A DNA stretch of 35,338 nucleotides from DATFYM01 sp035315065 (lineage in GTDB: Bacteria; Acidobacteriota; Terriglobia; UBA7540). Each line of letters opens with the position of its first letter. The first letter of the stretch is position 1. Position numbers and translations under genes: made by a program. The stretch lies in the NCBI GenBank assembly GCA_035315065.1, contig DATFYM010000054.1, positions 1 to 35,338 on the forward strand. The letters are read 5' to 3'. The notes below the pieces were generated by a model. It saw nothing but the letters and a program-made list of their open reading frames with translations. It was not told where the DNA came from and did no database searches. Below, in pieces: positions 23,172 through 31,567 of this stretch.

Positions 23172-23879
23172 ATGCTGCGTAAGTCACCAACTCGAACTGA
23201 GGCGTTCCTGGCCGCTAATCGCCGCAACGCCCAGAAGTGTACCGGCCCGCGCACGCCGGAAGGCAAGGCGCGCGGGTCCCTGAACGGCCTGAAGAACGGC
23301 CGCTATGCCGAGCAGCTCCCGGAAAAGCTGGAGGCCGCCGGGTACCATTCCGCCGCCGCCCTCTACTCCCAGATTCGATCCGAAACGACCGTCGCCTTCA
23401 ACGTGGAAAGAGACTCGGTGGGAGCGAAGCAGGTGGAGCGGGTGACGGCGCAGGTTTGGTGCCTGGCGTGGCGGACGGGGGTTTTGGGGCCCAAACCGGA
23501 ATCTCCCTTATTTAGAAAAGATTCCAGGCGACTGTCACGCGCCCGATTGCTGTTTCGGATCAGGGATCCCAGGCTCCGGATTGGGATGGTGTACTGGGTG
23601 CAGCGGAAGCGGTACTGGACAGCGAAGCGGTGGATCCAGGACGTGCTCAATGGCGTGCCGTCGCCGGTGCCCACGGTGGCCCAAGCCCTGGAAAGCAAGC
23701 TGCGCAAGCGGGTGTACCGGCTGGGGCGGCCGGATTTCGTGGAGCAGGTGCGGTACGGGCTGGACCGGAACGGCTTCCCGGACCCGCACGCGCCGCCCAA
23801 CCCCGCCTTACTGCGCCTGCACGAGAAGCTCTACTCCGGCCGCTGGTGGGAGGGAAAGGAAAAGAATGATGAATTATGA
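23172..23879 (+). CDS. 'GPRTPEGKA' family protein of unknown function
   Basis: A 235-residue basic protein. The N-terminus NRRNAQKCTGPRTPEGKARG followed by LNGLKNGRYAE is the signature of a large family found in many copies in Acidobacteria and Planctomycetes genomes. The rest is Arg-, Trp- and Lys-rich and helical. The function is unknown; the AT-hook-like, basic N-terminus suggests nucleic acid binding. The ATG at 23172 has AAGGAGG 5 nt upstream and follows a perfect promoter, so the gene looks active. The last codons (KEKNDEL) are written by a heptamer array. A decayed relative lies at 8749-9156. Confidence 0.65.
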   Translation: MLRKSPTRTEAFLAANRRNAQKCTGPRTPEGKARGSLNGLKNGRYAEQLPEKLEAAGYHSAAALYSQIRSETTVAFNVERDSVGAKQVERVTAQVWCLAWRTGVLGPKPESPLFRKDSRRLSRARLLFRIRDPRLRIGMVYWVQRKRYWTAKRWIQDVLNGVPSPVPTVAQALESKLRKRVYRLGRPDFVEQVRYGLDRNGFPDPHAPPNPALLRLHEKLYSGRWWEGKEKNDEL

Positions 23880-23891
23880 ATGATGAACGGA
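23864..23891 (+). repeat. Heptamer half-element (word GAATGAT)
   Basis: GAATGAT, GAATTAT, GAATGAT, GAACGGA in 7-bp phase. Only a left arm is present; the following CGGGAGGCCG has no matching right arm. The TGA of the preceding gene is inside it. The first three words are identical to those at 28863-28883. Confidence 0.7.
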
Positions 23892-24072
23892 AGAAAGGCC
23901 GCCCGGGAGGCCGATGGCTGCAACTGGCGACCGACAGGTCCTTCAATCCTGACGGTCCTTGTTCGGGCTCGGACACTGAAGTCGCAGAAACGGACACCGT
24001 GAGGCCACGGCCGTTTGACGATTCGTTCGTTAGGCCTTGCTGCAGCTATGACTTAGCCCCTAGGTGAAGCTC

Positions 24073-24088
24073 TGGCACGGTGGTTGCA
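24073..24088 (+). promoter_or_regulatory. Sigma-54 (-24/-12) promoter for the ADOP permease
   Basis: TGGCACGGTGGTTGCA is an exact match to the RpoN consensus TGGCACG-N4-TTGCA. It lies 65 nt upstream of the permease ATG with nothing between. Expression should need RpoN and an enhancer-binding protein. Confidence 0.8.
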
Positions 24089-24152
24089 CCAATCGACCGG
24101 AACGGTAAAGCCTATTCTTCTGATCGGGGCCGAACTAGTTGAAGGGGAGCTT

Positions 24153-26591
24153 ATGGGCAATCTCTGGCAGGACATGCATTACGGACTGCGAATGCTGGCG
24201 AAAAACCCCGCCTTCACCGCTGTGGCGGTGCTGACGCTGGCGCTCGGCATCGGCGCCAATACGGCCATCTTCAGCGTCTTGAACGCCGTGCTGTTCCGGC
24301 CGCTTCCCTACCCCCAACCGGAACGTTTGGTGAAGGTCTGGATGCGCTTCACCGGCATCGGCCTGCCCAACGATGAGAACGCGGTCTCGGTTCCCGAATT
24401 CCGCGACGTTCAGGTGCTGAACCAGAGTTTCGCCGACGTGACCCTCATGACCGACGACGCCTTCAACATCGGCGTGAAAGGCACGCCGGAACGCATCCCG
24501 GGAGAGGACGTTACTCCCAGCTTTTTCCCCCTCCTGGGTGCGCAGGCCCGCTTGGGTCGGACGTTCCTGCCCGAGGAAGGGCAGCCCGGCCACGATCGCG
24601 AGGTGCTTCTCGCCTACGGATTGTGGCAGCGGGCCTACGGCGGCGACCCGAGCGTGATCGGTAGGGGAATCCGCGTCAACAACCTGCCCTATACCATCGT
24701 GGGCGTGATGCCGCCGGGATTCGATTACCCTTCCCAAGCCGAGATGTGGACTCCCCTGGCCTTCGCGCCCGCTGACCTCGCCCCCGACAATCGTGGCAAC
24801 CACGGCTACGAGTTGCTGGCACGCCTGAGGCCCGGTCTTTCCCTGGCCCAGGTGAGGGACGACATGGACCGGGTGGGCAAGACGATGGTGGAGCAGAACC
24901 CCAAGTATCCGTATAAGAAGTACGGGTTCGCGATCATCCTGCATTCCCTTCTGGACGAAACCGTGGGTGAAAGCCGGGCGTCGCTATGGGTGTTGATGGC
25001 GGCCGTCGCGCGGGTCCTGCTGATTGCCTGCGCCAACGTGGCCAACCTGCTGCTGGTGCGGTCCGTCGGACGCCAGAAAGAGACGTCCATCCGCATCGCC
25101 CTAGGAGCAAGTCCAGGCCGTCTGGCTCGGCAGTTGCTCACCGAGAGCATACTCCTGGCGCTATTGGGCGCCGTCGCCGGCCTTGCCATCGCACCTTGGG
25201 TCCTGCGGGGATTGGTCACGCTCGGCGCCACCGCCCTGCCCCGAGCGATCGACGCCAGGATCGATGGCTGGGTGCTCACTTTCACGCTTGTCGTAGCGCT
25301 GGCGACGGGGATTCTGTTCGGGTTGGCGCCGGTGCTGGGGGCGGCAAGCCGAGGGGCCTACGACGCCCTGAAGGGCGGCAGCCGCAGCACCGCCGGCGCC
25401 CCGGTGAATCAACTCCGGCGGTTGCTGGTGGCGGGCGAGGCGGCGCTCTCCCTGATCCTCCTCGCGGGCGCTGGACTGCTGGTGCGGAGTTTCGTGCGAA
25501 TCCTGCAAGTGGATCCCGGGTTCCGCCCGGAGGGCGTGCTGACCATGCGGATTGCGCTTCCCGACGCGAAGTACAGCAAGCCGGAACAGATTAGCAGCTT
25601 CTATCGGGACCTGCTGGGTCGCATTCAAGTCCTGCCCGGAGTCGACGCTGCCGGCGCGGTTTCGGCGCTGCCCCTCACCGGCAATTTCTCGGGAACCACG
25701 ACGGTGGACACCAAAGAGGTGCCCCTGGAAGACACCACTCCGGAGGCCGACCAGCGGCTTGTGACCCCCGGCTATTTCAAGGCCATGGGTATCCCGCTGA
25801 TCCGGGGCCGAGACTTCAGCGACGACGACTCGGCATCCTCGCCCCCGGTGGCGATCGTGGATGAGACACTGGCCCAGACTTACTGGCCGCACGAAGATCC
25901 TGTCGGCAAACGGATTTACCCCGGCGACCCGCAGCACCCACTCCCATGGATGACCATCGTCGGCGTGGTGAGGCAAGTGCGAAATCGAACCTTGGAAGCG
26001 CGTTCCCGGGTCGAGGTTTACTGGCCGGAGGCGCAAGGACCTTTTACATCCTCATCGATGGGGCTGGCCATCCACACCTCCGGCGAACCGATGAGCATGG
26101 CGACGACCGTCGAGAAGGAGGTGCTCGCCGTGGATGCGGAGCAGCCGGTCTACCGGGTCCGCACCATGACCGAGCTGATGGCGGACTCCGTGGCCCGCCG
26201 CCGGCTGGCCCTGGTGCTGCTGGCCGTCTTCTCCGGTTTGGCTCTCGTTCTAGCCTCCGTCGGTATTTACGGGGTCACCGCCTACTGGGTGACGCAACGC
26301 CAGCAGGAAATCGGATTGCGCATGGCGCTGGGGGCGCGCCCGGCTCAGGTGCTGGGGTTGGTGATCGGGCAGGGCATGTCGCTGATCATGGCGGGACTCG
26401 GGGTCGGACTACTGGGCGCGCTCGTCTTGACGCGTTTGATGGGCAGCCTGCTCTTCTCCGTGCGCCCGACCGATCCTCTGGCGTTGGGAGGAGCCGCGCT
26501 GCTACTGACAGGTGTCGCGCTGCTCGCCAACTACATTCCGGCGCGCCGGGCTACCAAGGTGGACCCGATGGCGGCCCTGCGTTATGAATGA
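24153..26591 (+). CDS. ADOP-type ABC transporter permease (MacB/FtsX family)
   Basis: An 812-residue fused double permease. The N-terminus LWQDMHYGLRMLAKNPAFTA followed by a membrane helix (LTLALGIGANTAIFSVLNAV) is diagnostic of the acidobacterial duplicated (ADOP) permeases. A MacB-type periplasmic domain, three FtsX helices (~280-430), a second periplasmic domain and three final helices follow, ending VDPMAALRYE. No ATPase gene is adjacent, as is usual for this family. The ATG at 24153 follows AAGGGGAG; upstream codons in the same frame are leader. It probably exports an antimicrobial or lipid-like substrate or acts in envelope remodelling. Confidence 0.9.
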   Translation: MGNLWQDMHYGLRMLAKNPAFTAVAVLTLALGIGANTAIFSVLNAVLFRPLPYPQPERLVKVWMRFTGIGLPNDENAVSVPEFRDVQVLNQSFADVTLMTDDAFNIGVKGTPERIPGEDVTPSFFPLLGAQARLGRTFLPEEGQPGHDREVLLAYGLWQRAYGGDPSVIGRGIRVNNLPYTIVGVMPPGFDYPSQAEMWTPLAFAPADLAPDNRGNHGYELLARLRPGLSLAQVRDDMDRVGKTMVEQNPKYPYKKYGFAIILHSLLDETVGESRASLWVLMAAVARVLLIACANVANLLLVRSVGRQKETSIRIALGASPGRLARQLLTESILLALLGAVAGLAIAPWVLRGLVTLGATALPRAIDARIDGWVLTFTLVVALATGILFGLAPVLGAASRGAYDALKGGSRSTAGAPVNQLRRLLVAGEAALSLILLAGAGLLVRSFVRILQVDPGFRPEGVLTMRIALPDAKYSKPEQISSFYRDLLGRIQVLPGVDAAGAVSALPLTGNFSGTTTVDTKEVPLEDTTPEADQRLVTPGYFKAMGIPLIRGRDFSDDDSASSPPVAIVDETLAQTYWPHEDPVGKRIYPGDPQHPLPWMTIVGVVRQVRNRTLEARSRVEVYWPEAQGPFTSSSMGLAIHTSGEPMSMATTVEKEVLAVDAEQPVYRVRTMTELMADSVARRRLALVLLAVFSGLALVLASVGIYGVTAYWVTQRQQEIGLRMALGARPAQVLGLVIGQGMSLIMAGLGVGLLGALVLTRLMGSLLFSVRPTDPLALGGAALLLTGVALLANYIPARRATKVDPMAALRYE

Positions 26592-26601
26592 CTCCGCTCT
26601 T

Positions 26602-26934
26602 TCAGCGGCTGGGCGCGGGTTCGGCCGAGGCCGAGCAGGCGGTAGCCGGCACACACTTCGGCTCATCCGGCATCACGATCCAGGCGATGAAGTAGCCGAG
26701 AAAACCCCATGGCACAAAGAACGCCGACATCAGCCACACCACCCGGACCAACGTGGAGTCGATCTCAAGGTATTCGGCAAAGCCACCGCAGACCCCCGCG
26801 ATCTTCCGGTCGCGACGGGAGCGATGCAGCTTCTTGTTCGACCAGCAAGGCGACGAGACGTTCATCGCGGCTCCGCACTGGCAGCAGAAATTCACGTCTT
26901 CCTGATAGGCTTTTCCGCATCTCGGGCAGTACAT
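26602..26934 (-). CDS. Zinc-ribbon plus PspC-domain membrane protein
   Basis: A 110-residue protein. C3, C6, C17 (or C18) and C20 form an N-terminal zinc ribbon (MYCPRCGKAY ... CQCG). KLHRSRRDRKIAGVCGGFAE opens a PspC domain with one membrane helix (RVVWLMSAFFVPWGFLGYFI). PspC proteins take part in envelope-stress response. The ATG at 26934 follows GGGAGGT; a TATACT lies about 20 nt further upstream as a possible -10. It is convergent with the ADOP permease gene, only 10 bp from its stop. Confidence 0.85.
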   Translation of the reverse strand: MYCPRCGKAYQEDVNFCCQCGAAMNVSSPCWSNKKLHRSRRDRKIAGVCGGFAEYLEIDSTLVRVVWLMSAFFVPWGFLGYFIAWIVMPDEPKCVPATACSASAEPAPSR

Positions 26935-27154
26935 GTTGACCTCCCTCGCTCTCACTCCAGTATACGCGCATAGGTCAGGGAAAGTTTCGCCGCGGCGGGC
27001 TCCGGGGTAAAATCGAGGTCCGGAAGGGCCAACTCGTAACGCAATGATTAATAATGGGTTTTCGCTGCCACGCGAGAATTTCCTTCACTCTCCAGCTCGT
27101 TTTGGGGTAATATGCGACGCCAGAAGGTACTGAGAAAGGGATCGGCAAAGCTCT

Positions 27155-28198
27155 GTGGCGCGTCGTGGTGTGATTAACCTTTCGTTGGGAGGGGTGGGAC
27201 TCAAGGCTTGGCGAGTTCGCAAGCCTTTCCGAGTCTTTGCCCGCAGTGCTTCCTTGCGTCGCCGGGTGGCCTATAGCCTTGCCGTTGTGCGGATGATCCT
27301 CGTCCCCGTCATTTTCCTCGCCGTCTACTACCTCTTCGCGATGAGTTGGATCGTGGACCGGATCGTTAGCGTGGACGCGCCGGTGGCCAGCCTGGCCAGC
27401 GAGGCCTCGACGGAGATGCTGGAAGCGCGCCGCGCCGAACGCAACTATTTCCTTCTTCACGATCAAGACGACCTCACCGCCAACCAAGTCGCGCTGGCGA
27501 ACCTGGAGCAGACCATCGCCGGTTGCCGCGAGCTCCAGCCTGCCGAGTCGCCCACCACCGAGAAGATGCTCAACGACGTGAAGGTCTACCGCACCCAATT
27601 CAACGAAGCCGTCTCTCGCATGGAAGAGCCTGCCGAGGCGCCGGCCGAGCGCGTGCAATCGGTGGTCGGGACCTATCAGAAGCAATTGGCCGAGCTCCTG
27701 CGGAGCGCCGGCCGCCATAGCCGCGCCCACCTGATGCAGGAGATCCGCAACCAACTTGACTCGTTCGACGCGGAAATCACAATCCGGCTGGAGGCGGAGG
27801 ACCCTGCACTGCGGCAGGCTACCACCGAGTTGCGCGGGTCCAGCACCGACCTGTTAAAGCTCTCGAAGGATCTCGAGAACCGCAGTTGGAACCGGGTTCA
27901 GCGCGACCACGAAGACGCTCGCCGCCTGGTCTGGCGCGCCGAGTGGGTGCTAGGGATCGTCTCCTTCCTGACCTTGATGCTGAGCGTGGCCGCGAGCTTT
28001 ATCCTGCCGCGTCAGGTGGTGAAGCCGCTGCTTAATCTCAAAGAAGCCGTGGATCACGCCGCTGCCGGCAACTATGAAATTGAGTTTGACGTCGAGGGCG
28101 ACGGCGAGGTAGTGGCACTGGCGAACAGCGTCCGCAGGCTCATCGCCCATCTGCGCGAAAAGGAGGAGGACGCCAAGCTCACGGCCGGACCACGGTAG
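27155..28198 (+). CDS. Membrane protein with periplasmic helical sensor and HAMP domain, no output domain
   Basis: A 347-residue protein from a GTG start. Membrane helix 1 lies near residues 45-67 (RMILVPVIFLAVYYLFAM), then a ~200-residue helical extracytoplasmic region, membrane helix 2 at ~265-288, and a HAMP domain (VVKPLLNLKEAVDHAAAGNY) to the end. There is no kinase, methyl-accepting or cyclase domain after HAMP. It could be a truncated sensor, or pass its signal to a separate protein. Downstream sits the heptamer hairpin 28226-28349, and the next gene is bacterioferritin. The start is uncertain; the first ~30 residues may be leader. Confidence 0.7.
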   Translation: MARRGVINLSLGGVGLKAWRVRKPFRVFARSASLRRRVAYSLAVVRMILVPVIFLAVYYLFAMSWIVDRIVSVDAPVASLASEASTEMLEARRAERNYFLLHDQDDLTANQVALANLEQTIAGCRELQPAESPTTEKMLNDVKVYRTQFNEAVSRMEEPAEAPAERVQSVVGTYQKQLAELLRSAGRHSRAHLMQEIRNQLDSFDAEITIRLEAEDPALRQATTELRGSSTDLLKLSKDLENRSWNRVQRDHEDARRLVWRAEWVLGIVSFLTLMLSVAASFILPRQVVKPLLNLKEAVDHAAAGNYEIEFDVEGDGEVVALANSVRRLIAHLREKEEDAKLTAGPR

Positions 28199-28225
28199 TG
28201 TGCGTAACGCCTGATCCTTGAACAC

Positions 28226-28349
28226 GGTTCTCAGTTTTCAGTTTTCAGTCCTCAGTCCTCAGTTCCCGACCCGCCGGGCCTCATCGTGGGTTTGGTCTTT
28301 TCCGGCTGAACACCGGGCACTGAAAACTGAGAACTGAAAACTGAGAACC
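28226..28349. repeat. Heptamer hairpin (words CAGTTTT / CAGTCCT)
   Basis: Left arm: CAGTTTT twice, CAGTCCT twice, CAGTTCC (28232-28266). Right arm: ACTGAAA, ACTGAGA, ACTGAAA, ACTGAGA. The loop holds CGTGGGTTTGGTCTTTTCCGG and ends like the loop of the element at 13487-13607. Confidence 0.85.
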
Positions 28350-28388
28350 ACTGTTAGAAACTAGAAATCTGCTAGGGAGAGGACAACA

Positions 28389-28859
28389 ATGAAGGGTAAA
28401 CCCGAAGTCCTGGACGTGCTGGCCAAAATGCTCAAGGAGGAACTGGGCGCGATCAGCCAGTATATGGTCCACGCCGAGATGTGCGAGAACTGGGGCTACA
28501 AGCGTCTCAGCCAGCATACTAAGAAGGAATCGATCGGCGAGATGAAGCACGCCGAGACGCTCATTGAGCGCATCCTTTTCCTGGAAGGCACACCCAACTT
28601 GAACGATATGCCCAAGCTGAAGGTGGGCAGGGACGTGATAGAGCAGCTTCAGAACGACCTTGACCTGGAGAAGAACGCCGTCGCCGAGTACAACGCGGCA
28701 ATCGCCACCTGCCGCGAGGCGGGCGATCAAGCCTCGGCGGACATCCTCCAGGCGATCCTGGCCGACGAGGAAGGGCACGTGGATTTCCTCGACACCCAAC
28801 TCAACATCATCGAAGCAGTCGGCCTTCAGAACTACCTGGCCCAGCAATTGGAAGAGTGA
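28389..28859 (+). CDS. bfr: Bacterioferritin
   Basis: A 156-residue haem-binding ferritin that oxidises and stores iron as a 24-subunit shell. The ferroxidase ligands are all in place: E18, E51, H54, E94, E127 and H130. The haem ligand M52 is present in GEMKHAE. Length equals that of classical Bfr. The ATG is preceded by GGGAGAGG. No bacterioferritin-associated ferredoxin is adjacent. The gene sits between two heptamer hairpins. Confidence 0.9.
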   Translation: MKGKPEVLDVLAKMLKEELGAISQYMVHAEMCENWGYKRLSQHTKKESIGEMKHAETLIERILFLEGTPNLNDMPKLKVGRDVIEQLQNDLDLEKNAVAEYNAAIATCREAGDQASADILQAILADEEGHVDFLDTQLNIIEAVGLQNYLAQQLEE

Positions 28860-28862
28860 AGA

Positions 28863-29036
28863 GAATGATGAATTATGAATGATGAACGATGAATGATGAA
28901 CGATGAGAGGAGAAAAGGTGATGATTACTAGGATTTCTTATCTTTGTTCATCGTTCATCGTTCATCATTCATCATTTTTTCCCCTGTCTTCATTCATCAT
29001 TCATAATTCATATGATTCATAATTCATCATTCTCTT
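28863..29036. repeat. Heptamer hairpin (words GAATGAT / GAACGAT), one left arm and two right arms
   Basis: Left arm: GAATGAT, GAATTAT, GAATGAT, GAACGAT, GAATGAT, GAACGAT (28863-28904). First right arm: GTTCATC three times, ATTCATC. Second right arm at 28991-29032: ATTCATC, ATTCATA, ATTCATA, TGATTCATA, ATTCATC. It forms the whole bfr-rtcB intergenic region, so it also carries the rtcB leader. Confidence 0.85.
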
Positions 29037-29038
29037 CT

Positions 29039-30487
29039 ATGCCGATTGAAATAAACGAACTCCAGAAGCTCGACGACTACCGTTGGCTGGTACCTCGGGG
29101 CACCAGGCCCGGCATGCTGACCGATGCCCTGGTGTTCACCAACGAGCACCTGCTGCAGGACTTGCGCAAGGACCTCTCGCTCGAACAGGCGATTAACGTG
29201 GCCATGCTGCCGGGGATCGTGGGCCGGTCGCTAGCCATGCCCGACATCCACCAGGGATACGGGTTCCCCATCGGAGGCGTGGCCGCCACGGCGCCCGATG
29301 AAGGCGGGGTGATCTCGCCGGGTGGGGTCGGCTTCGACATCAATTGCGGAGTCCGCCTGCTGGCGAGCACCCTGGGCGTCGACGAGGTCCGTCCCAAGAT
29401 CCGCGATCTGGTGAACCAGCTTTTCCGCGACATCCCCTCGGGCGCGGGCTCCAAGAGCGACATCCGCCTTTCCCACAAAGATCTCGATCGCGTGCTTACC
29501 GAAGGGGCCGCCTGGATGGTGGAGCAGGGGCGCGGCCGCCCCGAGGATCTTACCTGCTGCGAGGAGAGCGGGACGATTGACGGCGCCGACGCCTCGGCCG
29601 TCAGCGATCGTGCCAAGACACGCGGCCTGCCTCAGATCGGCACGCTAGGCAGCGGCAACCATTTCCTGGAGGTCCAGTACGTCGAGCGCGTTTTCGAGCC
29701 CGAGATCGCCGCGGCGCTGGGCCTCTACCCGAACGAAGTGGTGGTGCTGATCCACTCCGGGTCCCGCGGCCTTGGCCACCAGGTGTGTACCGATTACCTG
29801 CGCGACATGGGCGACGCCATGCGGCGCTACGGCATCGACGTGCCGGACCGCCAGCTTGCCTGCGTCCCGGTCCACTCCAAGGAAGGCCAGGAGTATCTGG
29901 GCGCGATGCGCGCCGCCGCGAATTTCGCCTGGGCCAATCGTCAGGGCATGACCGAGGCTACGCGGCGCGCCTTCCAGCGCATTTTCGGCGAGAAAGAGGA
30001 CCTGCGGGTGGTCTACGACGTGTGCCACAACATCGCCAAGCTGGAGCGCCACGCAGTGGGTGGGCGCGAGCGCAAGGTGATGGTACACCGCAAGGGCGCT
30101 ACGCGCGCCTTTCCCTCCAGCCGCCCCGAGGTGCCGGAACCGTACAAGGATGTAGGCCAACCGGTGCTGATCCCGGGGTCGATGGGCACCTCGTCCTACG
30201 TGCTGGTGGGCGCTGAGGGGTCGTTACGGGAGACTTTCGGCACGACGTGCCATGGCGCCGGCCGCGTGATGAGCCGCACCGCCGCCAAGAAGTCCGCCTA
30301 CGCCGCCAACGCCCGCGAGCGCCTGGAAGAGCAAGGTATCATGGTGCGCGCCGAGACGCGCGACGGCATCACCGAGGAAATCCCTGAGGCTTACAAGGAC
30401 GTGGACGAAGTGATCGACGTTGTGCACAACGCCGGCTTGGCCAGGCGCGTGGCGCGGCTCAAACCGATCGGGGTGATCAAAGGTTAG
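29039..30487 (+). CDS. rtcB: RNA-splicing ligase RtcB
   Basis: A 482-residue RNA ligase joining 2',3'-cyclic-phosphate (or 3'-phosphate) ends to 5'-OH ends with GTP and Mn. GVGFDINCGVRLL (around 97-108) has the metal-binding D100 and C103; GSGNHFLEV and HSGSRGLGHQV give metal and nucleotide ligands; H405 in CHGAGRVMS is the residue that is guanylylated. The ATG at 29039 gives MPIEINELQK, the conserved start; the nine codons before it come from the heptamer element. No ribosome-binding site stands out. No archease (RtcA or Arch) gene is adjacent. The TAG stop lies in a GGTTAGT heptamer. Confidence 0.93.
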   Translation: MPIEINELQKLDDYRWLVPRGTRPGMLTDALVFTNEHLLQDLRKDLSLEQAINVAMLPGIVGRSLAMPDIHQGYGFPIGGVAATAPDEGGVISPGGVGFDINCGVRLLASTLGVDEVRPKIRDLVNQLFRDIPSGAGSKSDIRLSHKDLDRVLTEGAAWMVEQGRGRPEDLTCCEESGTIDGADASAVSDRAKTRGLPQIGTLGSGNHFLEVQYVERVFEPEIAAALGLYPNEVVVLIHSGSRGLGHQVCTDYLRDMGDAMRRYGIDVPDRQLACVPVHSKEGQEYLGAMRAAANFAWANRQGMTEATRRAFQRIFGEKEDLRVVYDVCHNIAKLERHAVGGRERKVMVHRKGATRAFPSSRPEVPEPYKDVGQPVLIPGSMGTSSYVLVGAEGSLRETFGTTCHGAGRVMSRTAAKKSAYAANARERLEEQGIMVRAETRDGITEEIPEAYKDVDEVIDVVHNAGLARRVARLKPIGVIKG

Positions 30488-30599
30488 TGGTTAGTGGCCA
30501 GAGAAGAGAATGATGAATGATGAATGCTGAGCGGAAAAAACGGCCAGTGCCTGTCTTTTGTTCATCATTCATCGTTCAGCATTCATCATTCTCTTCTCG
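30482..30599. repeat. Heptamer hairpin (words GGTTAGT, GAATGAT, TTCATCA)
   Basis: GGTTAGT, GGTTAGT, GGCCAGA, then AATGATG, AATGATG, AATGCTG. The loop is GCGGAAAAAACGGCCAGTGC... with CTGTCTTTTG. The right arm mirrors the left through TTCAGCATTCATCATTCTCT. The outer GAGAAGAGAATGATGAATG pairs with the right edge near 30599. Confidence 0.8.
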
Positions 30600-30607
30600 C
30601 CACTGCT

Positions 30608-30829
30608 TCAGGGAGGTCTCTTGCGCCCGCGATGACTGAGGAAGGTCCCCAGCTCCAGGAGGCCGTACACGGCCACGCAGAACCAAAGGTCGACCAACGT
30701 GCCGAGATTGAACCCGTTGGCTGCCTGGCGAGCCGCCGGCGGCAGGTAACGCGACAGGCTGAAATACAACCCGTTGCCCAAAAGCACGGCAACGAGGTAT
30801 TTCAGCCAGCGCTCGGTGGTCCGGCTCAT
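30608..30829 (-). CDS. Small two-helix membrane protein
   Basis: A 73-residue protein with two hydrophobic helices (YLVAVLLGNGLYFSL and LVDLWFCVAVYGLLELG) and a basic C-terminus (SHRGRKRPP). The ATG at 30829 follows AGGGTGA. No family recognised. It ends at the heptamer hairpin, which probably serves as terminator for both this gene and rtcB. Confidence 0.6.
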   Translation of the reverse strand: MSRTTERWLKYLVAVLLGNGLYFSLSRYLPPAARQAANGFNLGTLVDLWFCVAVYGLLELGTFLSHRGRKRPP

Positions 30830-30904
30830 GATTCACCCTTCCTAGGAACCTCGCGTGCAAGTATACTACGCTGTGCTCACAGAGCGATGAGCTGACCGCG
30901 TGGA

Positions 30905-31132
30905 ATGAGGGAAGCGGTGCATAACCAATTCACAGCTATTATTGAAGATGACGGCGATTGGTTCATTGCGTACTGTCCGGAAATTCCGGGCGCAAACGGC
31001 CAGGGCCGTACCCGCGAAGAGTGCCGCAAAAACCTGGCGGAAGCCATTGCCCTCATCTTGGAAGACCGTCGGGAAGACGGGCTGCGCGGCCTGCCTCAGG
31101 GTACGATCCGAGACACCGTGGTCGTGCCGTGA
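30905..31132 (+). CDS. HicB-like protein
   Basis: A 75-residue partial-RNase-H-fold protein of the HicB antitoxin type: FTAIIEDDGDWFIAYCPEIP, then GANGQGRTREECRKNLAEAI. HicB neutralises the HicA mRNA interferase. This one has only the core domain and no C-terminal HTH. The start may be the ATG at 30905 or the GTG at 30917 (after GAGGGA), which gives MHNQFTAIIE. A GTG right after its stop begins MNLRRQ, reminiscent of a HicA start, but the frame then turns into unrelated sequence, so the toxin seems lost. Confidence 0.7.
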   Translation: MREAVHNQFTAIIEDDGDWFIAYCPEIPGANGQGRTREECRKNLAEAIALILEDRREDGLRGLPQGTIRDTVVVP

Positions 31133-31168
31133 ACCTGCGCCGTCAGGGGGGAACTACTCGCCGATTGC

Positions 31169-31567
31169 TTGTGGGAAGGGCTGTGTTATCAACAGCTACG
31201 CGACGCGGCGTCGGATGTTCCGGGAGGATTAGCATTAGCGTGGGCGACGGGTGGCGACGCGATCCGCAATACCAATGACCTTGCCGTCGGGCTCAGTGTC
31301 GTCTCAGCGCCACCGGCCGTCTATCACACGCTGGCTTACTCGCCGACCGACGTCAAACCGGACGGCAAGTCCCACACGCTGAAGGTCAAGTTGGCGAACC
31401 AGCGCGGCCTCACCCTCGATGCGTACAAGGGCTGCTTTGCGCCCCGCGAGTTACTGAGCGCCCAGGAACAGATCGACGCCTTTGATTCGACAAGGAAACG
31501 CTGGAAGTCACACCCTACTGCCGTAAGGCTCTGGAAGGGTCTCTACACCTCCAGCTTATGCAAATAG
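31169..31567 (+). pseudogene. C-terminal fragment of an acidobacterial VWFA-related protein
   Basis: The frame reads SDVPGGLALAWATGGDAIRN, then YHTLAYSPTDVKPDGKSHTL and KVKLANQRGLTLDAYKGCFA. This is the C-terminal end of the TIGR03436-type 'VWFA-related acidobacterial' domain, where GYY/GCF and 'Y-S-P-x-DGK-H-x-L-K-V-K' are the hallmarks. The VWA domain itself and the signal peptide are absent, and there is no plausible start. It appears stitched directly behind the HicB-like gene. The last ~20 codons are unrelated and overlap the end of the convergent isomerase gene. Confidence 0.65.
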
